Positions 42,570 through 50,071 of a DNA stretch of 64,000 bases are shown piece after piece. The stretch is from Kitasatospora sp. MAP12-44 (GTDB taxonomy: Bacteria > Actinomycetota > Actinomycetes > Streptomycetales > Streptomycetaceae). The stretch is from positions 1-64,000 of the forward strand of contig NZ_JARZAE010000002.1 of assembly GCF_029892095.1 (NCBI RefSeq), read 5' to 3'. Within the stretch, counting starts at the first letter, position 1. Each line of letters starts with the position of its first letter. The notes under the pieces are model-generated. The model saw only the letters and a program-made list of their open reading frames with translations. It had not been told where the DNA came from and ran no database searches. The translations under genes were made by a program, and so were the position numbers.

Positions 42570-42800
42570 TCAGTCCTCGTCGTCCTCGTCGAGGTAGAGC
42601 CGGCCGTCGTCACCGAGGTACGCCGCATACACGTAGTCCCCGATCACCACGCCGTCCGGGACGATCACCAGATCCGGGTCGTAGTCCTCGTCCAGGTGCA
42701 CGACGCCGTCGTCGTCGGTCCACACGTCGTAGGCGATCCCGCCGGCCACCACGGCGTCGAACGTGAAGTCCGGCTCCCACCGCCGAGTGAAGAAGCCCAC
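42570..42800 (-). CDS. Lone leftward acidic protein, 76 aa
   Basis: GTG 42800 with GAGGGG upstream on the minus strand. Very acidic and beta-rich: VGFFTRRWEPDFTFDAVVAG, DDDGVVHLDEDYDPDLVIVP and a terminal Asp/Glu run. It is the only leftward gene in the 29-53 kb train and lies in the gap before the 42889 gene. DNA mimicry or metal binding are possible; nothing shown. Confidence 0.6.
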   Translation of the reverse strand: MGFFTRRWEPDFTFDAVVAGGIAYDVWTDDDGVVHLDEDYDPDLVIVPDGVVIGDYVYAAYLGDDGRLYLDEDDED

Positions 42801-42888
42801 GGCGTTTCCCCTCTCTCGTCCTGCACGGTGCGCACCAGCCTGACGCACCGCCAGGTGTTCGCAACAGCCTTTCACCCAAGGAGTCCCC

Positions 42889-43356
42889 GTGTTCGAGCCC
42901 CAGCACACCGTGAACACCGTCCCGGCCTCCGGCGCCGGCCGCACCCCGGCCCTGCACGCCCTGGTCACCACCGCCCGCGCAGCCGGAACCGAGGTGTGGC
43001 TGACCGACCCCGGCGAGCGCCACCACGACCTGGCCGACCACGTCGACCGCCACGGCGCCGGCGTCCCCGGCAGCATCGCGCTGCTGGAGGCCGCCGCCGC
43101 CCTGATCCGCGAACGCCAGGACGCCGCCTTCGCCGAGGGCGCGCACTCCAGCGAGCCCGCCGTGCGGGTCCTGGTCACCGACCTGCCCGCCATGATCCAG
43201 CGGCCGGAGGTCGCCGAGCTGCTGGAGCGGATCCTGCGCACCGGCCGCAAGGCCGGCGTCCTGGAGACCGTGATCGAGGAGACGGGCCGCGACGCCTTCC
43301 CGGGTCACCCGTACCTGCGCGGCCAGTTCGCCACCCTGCGGTCCAGCGGCTGCTGA
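42889..43356 (+). CDS. FtsK-like ATPase fragment or adaptor, 155 aa
   Basis: GTG with AAGGAG upstream. The segment VRVLVTDLPAMIQRPEVAEL followed by LERILRTGRKAGVLETVIEE resembles the Walker B and adjacent helix of FtsK/TraB motors, but there is no Walker A. Either a truncated relative of TraB or a partner protein derived from one. Confidence 0.55.
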   Translation: MFEPQHTVNTVPASGAGRTPALHALVTTARAAGTEVWLTDPGERHHDLADHVDRHGAGVPGSIALLEAAAALIRERQDAAFAEGAHSSEPAVRVLVTDLPAMIQRPEVAELLERILRTGRKAGVLETVIEETGRDAFPGHPYLRGQFATLRSSGC

Positions 43357-43377
43357 TCCGGCCGCTCCGTCTCGTCT

Positions 43378-43420
43378 CCACCGCGCCCGCCCCGCCGACC
43401 CGGCGGGGCGGGCGCGGTGG
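43378..43420. repeat. 20-bp perfect hairpin with 3-nt loop
   Basis: Stem 43378-43397 with 43401-43420, loop ACC; arms begin CCACCGCGCCCGCC and end GGGCGGGCGCGGTGG. Sits 20 bp after the 43356 stop. The strongest hairpin in the transfer region. Confidence 0.8.
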
Positions 43421-43480
43421 CGTCGGGGCAGGCCGACCGGCCCGCACCGCCCTGTGTCCCCGATCCAGGAAGGCCCCGCC

Positions 43481-43723
43481 TTGGCGCTGTGGCGCAAGCC
43501 CGCTCCCCCGACCGTCATCGGTGTCCTCACCGCCCCGCCGTCGCCGACCTGGTGGCGAATCAACCGGCACCTGGTCCTGCTCGCCATCGGCATAGCCGCC
43601 GGCTTCTGGCTCGCCGTGAAGTTCGGCGTCGCCGCTGACGCCACCTCGGCCTGCCCGCCCACGCCCGCCCCCGCGGCCACCGCACACCACTCCCCTACAG
43701 CGCCCACCGGCGCCCAGCACTGA
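43481..43723 (+). CDS. Small single-span membrane protein, 80 aa
   Basis: TTG 43481 with AGGAAGG upstream (an earlier in-frame GTG exists at 43454). One membrane helix (about 32-52, HLVLLAIGIAAGFWLAVKFG) and a Pro/Ala/Thr-rich outer tail. Function unknown, transfer-region context. Confidence 0.55.
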   Translation: MALWRKPAPPTVIGVLTAPPSPTWWRINRHLVLLAIGIAAGFWLAVKFGVAADATSACPPTPAPAATAHHSPTAPTGAQH

Positions 43724-43736
43724 GGAGCAGCCACCC

Positions 43737-44540
43737 ATGACCACCGAGCACACCGACCGCGCCCAGCACCAGCAGCCGTACGGGCAGCTGGTGAAGCTCC
43801 TGCCCGCCCCGGCCGCCCAGGCCGGGCGGCTGACCCGCATCCGGCAGGCCATCGCCGCCTTCTTCGACCAGCGCGCCGTTCCGTGGCTGTGGGCCCGCGA
43901 CGACGACCTGCGGTTCTGGTGCCGCTACACCGCCCGGCCGTGGCTGCGCCGCCGCGGCCGCGACATCGAGGCCGCCCTGATGGGAGGCTGGCCCACCACC
44001 GCGGCCTGGCTGCGTGCTCTGGTCTACCTGACCGCCTACGCCGCACTCGTCGGCATCGTCGACAGTGTCATTCCGCTGGTCGTCGGCTTCTGGCAGCACA
44101 CCATGGTCGGCGCGCACCACAGCGGCGTCGTCGCCACCGTCACCCGGCCCGTCCACGACTACCTCGTGACCCACGGGGGCCTGCCCGCCGACTCGGTCAC
44201 CGTGTGGGCGCTGTGGCAGACCGCCGGACCGGTCCTGTTCATCGCGGGTGCGATCGGCTTCACCAGCGCCCGCGCCCTGTGGGTGGCCTACGGCGCGGCG
44301 ACCGCGGCGATGGTCTGGGCCGCCACCCCGGAGACCGGGCGGCCCGTCGCCACCGCCCTGGCCGTCGCCTGCTGGGTCCTGCTCAGCACGATCGCCCTCC
44401 ACGGCCTGCGGCTGCGCCCGGTGTTGGTCGTCCCGGTCCTCGTCCGCATCAAGCCGAAGATCACCGTCAAGGCGGCCACCGGTCGGCCGAAGCCGACCGA
44501 CAGCGGCCCCGTCGACTCCTTCGGCGACGCCGACCAGTAG
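43737..44540 (+). CDS. Multi-span membrane protein, 267 aa
   Basis: ATG, 14 bp after the previous stop. Basic-aromatic N-terminal half, then about four membrane helices from residue 88 (AWLRALVYLTAYAALVGIVD, GPVLFIAGAIGFTSARALWV, ATALAVACWVLLSTIALHGL) and a hydrophilic tail. Transfer-region membrane protein; no named family. Confidence 0.7.
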   Translation: MTTEHTDRAQHQQPYGQLVKLLPAPAAQAGRLTRIRQAIAAFFDQRAVPWLWARDDDLRFWCRYTARPWLRRRGRDIEAALMGGWPTTAAWLRALVYLTAYAALVGIVDSVIPLVVGFWQHTMVGAHHSGVVATVTRPVHDYLVTHGGLPADSVTVWALWQTAGPVLFIAGAIGFTSARALWVAYGAATAAMVWAATPETGRPVATALAVACWVLLSTIALHGLRLRPVLVVPVLVRIKPKITVKAATGRPKPTDSGPVDSFGDADQ

Positions 44541-44614
44541 CCGTCCAACCCGGCCGGGGCCGCCGCGAGGTCCCGGCCGGGCGCCCGCCCCGACCAGCTC
44601 ACCGAGAGGCAGCC

Positions 44615-44785
44615 ATGCGCGACTTCGACGTCAAGGTGCTCAGCACCGACGACTACCCGCTGATCATCACCGTCGACAAGAACAGCGTCGCCGAGGTGCA
44701 CGGCCAGATCTCGGCCGCCATCGTGGCCGGCATCCTGCGCCACCTCGCCGAGCACTTCGAGAAGCAGGCCACCACCACCGGCTGA
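44615..44785 (+). CDS. Small hypothetical protein, 56 aa
   Basis: ATG with GAGAGG upstream. Compact alpha/beta sequence MRDFDVKVLSTDDYPLIITV and a C-terminal helix. Unknown; widely seen type of small plasmid protein. Confidence 0.6.
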   Translation: MRDFDVKVLSTDDYPLIITVDKNSVAEVHGQISAAIVAGILRHLAEHFEKQATTTG

Positions 44786-44802
44786 CCAGGAAGGAGAGCG
44801 CG

Positions 44803-45246
44803 GTGCGCGCGATCGACCTCGACCCGGCCGGCGAGAACAACGGCGGCACCCCGACGTTCCCGTGGAAATTCGGACCGGAGAAGGAACGGATGGCCACCCG
44901 CCGCCAGCTGCGCGAGATGGGACTGCGCCCCGGCGGCCAGGACGTCGCCGCGCAGATCGTGTGCCGAGGCGGAAAGCGCGTCGGCCATCTCTTCCCGGTC
45001 GCCGGCGCCAAGCCGGTACGCCCGATGACCCCCGCTCGGGCCGCTGCCCTCGCCAAGGCGATGAAGGCCCGTCAGACCTGCCCGATCTGCCGGGTCACCT
45101 ACGAGTTCTGCCTGCCGCTCAAGACCCTCGGCAGCTGCCTGCCCTGCTCGGAGCTGACTGACGCCGAGCGCGAGGAGCTCGCCACCCTGGCCGCCGCCGC
45201 GTCGGTGGAGGACGCCCTCGTGACGCCGCTCCGGCCAACCGGCTAA
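44803..45246 (+). CDS. RRQL-motif zinc-binding protein, 147 aa
   Basis: GTG with AAGGAGAG upstream. Contains MATRRQLREMGLRPGGQDVA (an RRQL motif common in actinobacterial plasmid proteins) and a four-cysteine segment CPICRVTYEFCLPL...CLPC. Nucleic-acid binding is plausible. Confidence 0.65.
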   Translation: MRAIDLDPAGENNGGTPTFPWKFGPEKERMATRRQLREMGLRPGGQDVAAQIVCRGGKRVGHLFPVAGAKPVRPMTPARAAALAKAMKARQTCPICRVTYEFCLPLKTLGSCLPCSELTDAEREELATLAAAASVEDALVTPLRPTG

Positions 45247-45292
45247 GGCCGTCGCCCCTCCTGCTCCGGGCACTCACGCTGCCCACCGGCCT

Positions 45293-45331
45293 GCGCCCCG
45301 CCCCCGGCACCCAGCCGGGTCGGCGGGGCGC
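45293..45331. repeat. Intergenic hairpin GCGCCCCGCC/GGCGGGGCGC
   Basis: Ten-bp perfect stem (45293-45302 with 45322-45331) in the gap between the 44803 and 45410 genes. One of the series. Confidence 0.55.
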
Positions 45332-45409
45332 TCCGGTGAGCGGCGCGGCCGCCCGGCCAACGACTGACCTTCAGTCCCCTGCCGCACCACCAACCGAGGA
45401 GAACCCGCC

Positions 45410-45739
45410 ATGACCAGCCCCACCACGTTCGAGACCCTGATCGCCACCTACTCCTCCAACCTGATCCCGGCCATCAACGCTCTGCCGGGCGCGGAGCTGC
45501 CCGCCCCGCTGGTGATGGACGCCCGCACCTTCACCTACCTGGTCGAGACCCTGTCCGGACGTCTCGACGGCTGCCGCAGCGTCTACGACAGCCAGGCCGA
45601 CACCGCGGACGAGGCGTACCGGCACTTGGCCGACGCACTGATGGCAGACGACGCCGACCAGCACGTCCACCTGCGCCTGGCGGCTACCGAGCTCGCCGAG
45701 CTGGACGGCATGGCCGCAGAGATCGCCCTGTCCGCGTGA
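45410..45739 (+). CDS. Hypothetical helical protein, 109 aa
   Basis: ATG with GAGGAG upstream. Helical, acidic C-terminus (HVHLRLAATELAELDGMAAE). No family recognised. The following 250 bp hold no gene but do contain a GCCCACCAC...GTGGTGGGC inverted repeat (about 45895-45958). Confidence 0.6.
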   Translation: MTSPTTFETLIATYSSNLIPAINALPGAELPAPLVMDARTFTYLVETLSGRLDGCRSVYDSQADTADEAYRHLADALMADDADQHVHLRLAATELAELDGMAAEIALSA

Positions 45740-46003
45740 CCCGGTGACCCGCTCTGGCGGTGCGGACACCCCGATGCCCGCGCCGCCGGGCAAACCGCGA
45801 TCCTCCCCCAGCCGCCGGGCGGATCGGACACGACCCCCGCCCACGAAGGCAGAGCCAAGCCGTCTACGCGGCCCGCAAGCCGGGCACTGACTCTGCCCAC
45901 CACACCGCTCCGCCCCCGGTGCCAGCCAGGCCCGACGAGCGGAGCGCCGTGGTGGGCCGGAGCGGCCGCCCGGCCGAGACCGAAGACCACCATGGAGGAC
46001 CAC

Positions 46004-46666
46004 GTGATCAACGCTCAGCCCGTCTGCCCGCCCCCGGCGCCGACCCGCCAGACCATCGCCGACCTGCGTACCTCGGGCCGCATCGAGGGCGAGGTTCGGC
46101 TGACCGGCACCATCACCGAGGCCCGCCGGCACACCAACAAGTCCGGCAACGAGTGGGCCGGCCTCACGCTCACCGACACCAGCGGACAGATCGAGGTCGT
46201 CGTCTTCCCGCGCACCTGGAGGCAGCTGCTCGACCGGGACGCCGTGGAGGTCGGCCGACCGGTGAGCGTCACGGGCCGGATCAACGCGCCCGGCCGCGAC
46301 CTGGTGCAGGTCTACTGCCACGACCTCGCCCCGGCCCACGCGCAGGCGCTGCCGCCGCAGACCACCGACCCGGTGACCGTCCAGGCGCTGATCGGCCGCC
46401 ACGCCGCGGCGCTGGTCGACCTGGCGGCCGTCGAAGAGCGCGCCCCTCGCACGTTGGCGGCGTTCACCACGCTGGTCCGCGACACCGCCAGCCTCCTCCG
46501 GGACACCCGGCTCGACGAGGCCGGCGGGCACCTTCTCGCGGCGGGCCAGTACCTGCGGGCCATCCCCGCGGCGGCCGACACGCGCCATCAGCTGCTCGAG
46601 TTCGCGGCCGCCCATCTCGCCCAGGCCCAGGACTGCGCGGACTGGCCGCGCGGCGCGGCCTCCTGA
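46004..46666 (+). CDS. OB-fold nucleic-acid-binding protein, 220 aa
   Basis: GTG 46004 is preferred because GGAGG lies 5 bp upstream (within an in-frame ATG at 45992). The N-terminal half is a tRNA_anti-like OB fold: RLTGTITEARRHTNKSGNEW, AGLTLTDTSGQIEVVVFPRT, VSVTGRINAPGRDLVQVYCH, as in the DnaE or RecG accessory domain. The C-terminal half is helical. Probably binds single-stranded nucleic acid in replication or transfer. Confidence 0.75.
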   Translation: MINAQPVCPPPAPTRQTIADLRTSGRIEGEVRLTGTITEARRHTNKSGNEWAGLTLTDTSGQIEVVVFPRTWRQLLDRDAVEVGRPVSVTGRINAPGRDLVQVYCHDLAPAHAQALPPQTTDPVTVQALIGRHAAALVDLAAVEERAPRTLAAFTTLVRDTASLLRDTRLDEAGGHLLAAGQYLRAIPAAADTRHQLLEFAAAHLAQAQDCADWPRGAAS

Positions 46667-46803
46667 TGTCCGGCGAACTCGTCCTCGCCGTAGTCGGCGT
46701 CGCCGGCACCCTCGCCTCCGTCGCCGCTTCCGCCGAGGCGCTCGCCCGCGGCCTGGACGACGACGCCACCGCCATGACAGGCCGGGTCTCCGTACCCCGC
46801 TGA
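46666..46803 (+). CDS. Very small hydrophobic protein, 45 aa
   Basis: ATG overlaps the OB-fold stop (TGATG). First 25 residues hydrophobic (ELVLAVVGVAGTLASVAASA). Coupled small membrane peptide. Confidence 0.5.
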   Translation: MSGELVLAVVGVAGTLASVAASAEALARGLDDDATAMTGRVSVPR

Positions 46804-46820
46804 CGGCATCCGGGCGCTCA

Positions 46821-46889
46821 CGCCGCGCCCCGGCCGCACACCGCATCCCGGCACCCAGCCAGGCGGCGATGCGCAGCCGGGGCGCGGCG
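46821..46889. repeat. Long inverted repeat, 14-bp arms
   Basis: CGCCGCGCCCCGGC (46821-46834) pairs with GCCGGGGCGCGGCG (46876-46889). Gap between the 46666 and 46926 genes; same GCGCCCC/GGGGCGC theme as neighbouring gaps. Confidence 0.6.
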
Positions 46890-46925
46890 CGGCCGTCCCG
46901 GCCGCCCCGACACCGGAGGTACTTC

Positions 46926-47429
46926 GTGAACACCGCCCGCACCGCCTGCACCGCCCGCTTCGCCGCCGCCTACGCCCTGATGCGCGTCGGGGCCGACGTC
47001 GGTGACCACCTCGTCCAGTCCGATTTCTGTGCTCGCACCAAGGGCGCCACCGACGCCGCCCCTGTCACCGAGACCGACCAGGAGGGACGCGTCATCGCGA
47101 CGCACGGCACCGCCGCCGGCCGAAAGGCATGTGCGGTCCACTGCCTGACCTACTCGGCCACCCAGGCCGCCGTTCTTCTCCTTGCTGCCCGCACCCTCGG
47201 CCTGCGGCTGCGCCCCGGACAGGTCGTGGCTGCCCTCGCGATCAGCGGGCTGACGCACTACGCGATCGACCGAAGGGTTCCGGGTGGTGTTCTCCAGCGG
47301 TTCGCCGATGCCACCGGCAAGGGGAAGTTCTTCCGCCTCGCCGACTACGGCATCAACGGCGCGTACTGCATGGACGGCGCGTGCCACCACGCCTTCGAGA
47401 CCGTAGCCGCAGCCGTCCTCGCCCGCTGA
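46926..47429 (+). CDS. Conserved plasmid protein, DUF3307-like, 167 aa
   Basis: GTG with GGAGGT upstream. The pattern MRVGADVGDHLVQSDFCART, CAVHCLTYSATQAAVLLLAA and GLTHYAIDRR (H.GD...Q, C..H..TY, H...D) resembles DUF3307 membrane proteins. Two hydrophobic helices. Family call tentative. Confidence 0.5.
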   Translation: MNTARTACTARFAAAYALMRVGADVGDHLVQSDFCARTKGATDAAPVTETDQEGRVIATHGTAAGRKACAVHCLTYSATQAAVLLLAARTLGLRLRPGQVVAALAISGLTHYAIDRRVPGGVLQRFADATGKGKFFRLADYGINGAYCMDGACHHAFETVAAAVLAR

Positions 47430-47490
47430 CAGCCGCCGCCAGAACCTGCGAGGGCTTCAGCGAGACCCGTCATCAACCACCGGGCAGTGA

Positions 47491-47560
47491 CGCCGCGCAC
47501 CACCGCGCCCCGCGCACCGGCCATCCAGGCCCGGGCGGCGGGGCGCGGTGGTGCGCGGCG
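47491..47560. repeat. 23-bp perfect inverted repeat
   Basis: Arms 47491-47513 and 47538-47560 are exactly complementary over 23 bp (start CGCCGCGCACCACC, end GGTGGTGCGCGGCG), with a 24-nt loop. Lies between the 46926 and 47603 genes. Confidence 0.8.
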
Positions 47561-47602
47561 CGGCCACCCGGCCGGTACCCAACCCCCTGTGATCGGAGAA
47601 CC

Positions 47603-48316
47603 GTGGCACCCGACACCACCGCGGACACCACCACGTCCTGCGACCGCCGTCTGCGGCAGCTGGAGCGCACCGAGTCCCCGCTGATCGCCCAGCTCGCCGC
47701 CGCGATCGGCCACCTGCGCACCGCCGGCGAGCACACCGACCCCGCCCAGAGCCTCCCCCACTACCCGGGCCGCACCGCGCGGGACCTGACGAGCTGGGTG
47801 GGCGGCAACGTCCAGATGATCTGCGAGCTGCTGGTGCCGCTGATCGCCCCGCACACCCGCGTGGAGATCACCAGCTACGGCATCCTGCACCAGGACCCGC
47901 CGCTCGGCGACGCCCTGACGCTCGATCTGACCACCGCGCTGCGCAACCCCCCGGAGGACCCCGAGGTCCGGGACGTGATGCTCCACTCCAGCGGCCTGGA
48001 CCAGGTCGTCTACGACTACGTTCTCGAGACCCCCGGCGCCGTCGAGATCGCCGAGCGCACCGTACTGCGCACCCTCGCCCAGGCCGCAGCCCTGCCCGGC
48101 CAGACGGTCGCCCTGCACGTCTACTGCAGGGGAGGCAAGCACCGCAGTGTCGCCCTGGCCCGCAAGACGGCCGCACTGCTCCTGGAGCTGGGCGTGGACG
48201 TGGAGGTGACCCACCGCCACGTCCACCTGCCCATCGTCGAGACCGACCCCACCGAGACCCCGGTGCCGACGCTGGGCAGCGACGACCCCACCGGCGCCTG
48301 GATCGGAGAAGCGTGA
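47603..48316 (+). CDS. Stand-alone RapZ C-terminal-domain protein
   Basis: 237 aa, GTG 47603. The second half matches the C-terminal domain of RapZ: RVEITSYGILHQDPPLGDAL, LTLDLTTALRNPPEDPEVRD and HVYCRGGKHRSVALARK (GGxHRS). The N-terminal kinase-like domain and Walker A of full RapZ are absent. In E. coli this domain binds small RNAs and guides RNase E; here a regulatory RNA or nucleotide-binding role is inferred. Overlaps the next gene by 4 bp. Confidence 0.75.
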   Translation: MAPDTTADTTTSCDRRLRQLERTESPLIAQLAAAIGHLRTAGEHTDPAQSLPHYPGRTARDLTSWVGGNVQMICELLVPLIAPHTRVEITSYGILHQDPPLGDALTLDLTTALRNPPEDPEVRDVMLHSSGLDQVVYDYVLETPGAVEIAERTVLRTLAQAAALPGQTVALHVYCRGGKHRSVALARKTAALLLELGVDVEVTHRHVHLPIVETDPTETPVPTLGSDDPTGAWIGEA

Positions 48317-49041
48317 AGCGCACCGCACTCCTGACCGCCGCCGCCGGCACCGTGCTGGCCGCCGCGGGCATCACGCTCCGGCAGCGGCGCAGCGCCGTCG
48401 CCGACCGCGACACCGCCCCGGCCGAGCAGCTGGACCGGTGGGGCGAGTTGCCCTGCCCGCCGCTGCGCGAAGGCGTCGGGCACCTGCACGACTGGCTCTC
48501 CTCCGGCGACTGGACGGACCCCGCCGACGTGCTGACCGCCCTCCAGGAGCAGGCGCCGGCCTACCTGCTCGCGGACCTGGTCCGCGACCTGGCCACCGAC
48601 CTGCGCGCCGCCGATCACCCCGGGCTCGCCGCCCAGATGCACGAGGCCGAGCAGCTGCTGCGCCAGGCCGCCGCCGTCCTCGGCGAAGTCGACTACGACG
48701 AGGACGGCTCCCCGTGCCCGGACGAACAGGAGGAGAAGCACCCGGCCGACTGCCCTGGCGGCTGCGGCGGTGACGGCGTCGTGATGGAGACCCTGACCTG
48801 GGAGGACCAGGGCGACGGGATCCACATCCCGGTTCACCAGGAACCCGTCGACTGCCCGCTCGGCCGCTACCGCCTGACGCATGGCCAGGACTGCGAGTGC
48901 GGCGGCACCGGCTACACGTACGAGCCCGGCTACCGCCACCGCTGCCTCGGCCTGCGCCGACTGCAACCGCTTCCGCTCTCCGACGAGGACCCCTGGGCCA
49001 GCGCCCCGCCCTACGCCAACGCGGACGACTACCCGGGCTGA
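48313..49041 (+). CDS. Membrane-anchored protein with zinc-knuckle-like cysteines, 242 aa
   Basis: GTG overlaps the RapZ-domain stop. Hydrophobic N-terminus (LLTAAAGTVLAAAGITL) as signal anchor, helical middle, then CPDEQ...CPGGCGGDG and CECGGTGYTYEPGYRH, a DnaJ-like cysteine/glycine pattern. Coupling to the RapZ-domain gene suggests they act together. Unknown function. Confidence 0.65.
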   Translation: MKRTALLTAAAGTVLAAAGITLRQRRSAVADRDTAPAEQLDRWGELPCPPLREGVGHLHDWLSSGDWTDPADVLTALQEQAPAYLLADLVRDLATDLRAADHPGLAAQMHEAEQLLRQAAAVLGEVDYDEDGSPCPDEQEEKHPADCPGGCGGDGVVMETLTWEDQGDGIHIPVHQEPVDCPLGRYRLTHGQDCECGGTGYTYEPGYRHRCLGLRRLQPLPLSDEDPWASAPPYANADDYPG

Positions 49042-49062
49042 CCCACCCCTGCACACAGCACC

Positions 49063-49092
49063 GCGGCCCGCCTGACGGATCAGGCGGGCCGC
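49063..49092. terminator. 13-bp perfect hairpin after the 48313 gene
   Basis: GCGGCCCGCCTGA (49063-49075), loop CGGA, TCAGGCGGGCCGC (49080-49092), 21 bp past the stop. Intrinsic-terminator-like without a T run. Confidence 0.7.
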
Positions 49093-49184
49093 AGCTTCAC
49101 CCGGACGCGGCCGAACCACGCCTCTCACAGCCGACCGGCCGCACCCGGGCCCCCTCCGACACGAGATCAGAAGGACACCCCAGT

Positions 49185-49460
49185 ATGGCGACCGCCCTCC
49201 TCCCCCGCACCGCCCTCCACCCCACCCTGTCCCCGCAGCAGCGCCACCAGGCCGCCACCGCGATCCGCTCCATCGGCCGACTCGCCCCCCGCCCGCACCG
49301 CTCCCGCTACGCCTGCGCGACCTGCTCGGTCGCGTGGACCGGGCCCGAGGCCGACTGCTTCTCCTGCGGGCGCCCCGCCACCCACGCCCACAACGACGCC
49401 TCCCTGCTCCACCGCCTCCTGCTCGCCCCCGTCACCCCCAGGAAGGCAGGACCGCGGTGA
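49185..49460 (+). CDS. Small zinc-ribbon protein, 91 aa
   Basis: ATG with GAAGGA upstream. CATCSVAWTGPEADCFSCGR gives a clear CxxC...CxxC ribbon. Overlaps the next gene by 4 bp. Confidence 0.65.
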   Translation: MATALLPRTALHPTLSPQQRHQAATAIRSIGRLAPRPHRSRYACATCSVAWTGPEADCFSCGRPATHAHNDASLLHRLLLAPVTPRKAGPR

Positions 49461-49672
49461 GCACCCACCTGCCCGAGGACCTCGACCAGCGCCTGGCCGC
49501 CGAGCTCGTCCCCCAGTGCCCCGCCCCGCCGGCCCGCCGCCGCACCGGCACCGCGCTGCCGTTGCCCCCGCCCGCCGACCCCCGCGCCGCCGAGCACCGC
49601 GCCGAACTCCTCGCCGCCCTGCGCCCCACCACCCGCACCGCCGCTTCGAGTCCGAGGGAGACAGCAGCATGA
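49457..49672 (+). CDS. Small Pro/Ala-rich protein, 71 aa
   Basis: GTG overlaps the previous stop (GTGA) and its own TGA overlaps the next ATG, so it sits in the middle of a coupled run of three genes. Low complexity; unknown. Confidence 0.5.
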   Translation: MSTHLPEDLDQRLAAELVPQCPAPPARRRTGTALPLPPPADPRAAEHRAELLAALRPTTRTAASSPRETAA

Positions 49673-50070
49673 GCACCGACCACCACGGCCAGGCCGTGCC
49701 GCTCGACCTGATCCTCGGCCCGCACCTGGCCGGCACCCTCATCCGCCGCATCGCCAACCGGCTGCAGCACGACGACCTGCTGCCCGAACCCGTCGCGCTG
49801 CGCCTGGCCTGCGAGCGCGCCACCGACGGCGACCCGCTGGTCCTGGCCGCGCCCGGGCAGATCTGGGAACTGCGCGAGGACATCGACATCGACGACGCCC
49901 CCGCCCGCCGCCTGGCGGTCCACCTGCGCCTGACGGAGCCGCCGTGCGTCTACGTCTCCGACGCGGACGCAGGCGACGACGCCGAGATCGACGAGCTGCT
50001 CCTGGAGGTCCTGGAGCTGTACGTCCTGGCGTCCTGGGACGTCCGGTTCCTCGCGCCCGCGGTGGGCTGA
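49669..50070 (+). CDS. Hypothetical protein, 133 aa
   Basis: ATG overlapping the previous stop. Compact acidic alpha/beta protein (VALRLACERATDGDPLVLAA, DDAEIDELLLEVLELYVLAS). No family recognised. One base separates its stop from the next GTG. Confidence 0.6.
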   Translation: MSTDHHGQAVPLDLILGPHLAGTLIRRIANRLQHDDLLPEPVALRLACERATDGDPLVLAAPGQIWELREDIDIDDAPARRLAVHLRLTEPPCVYVSDADAGDDAEIDELLLEVLELYVLASWDVRFLAPAVG

Positions 50071-50071
50071 C

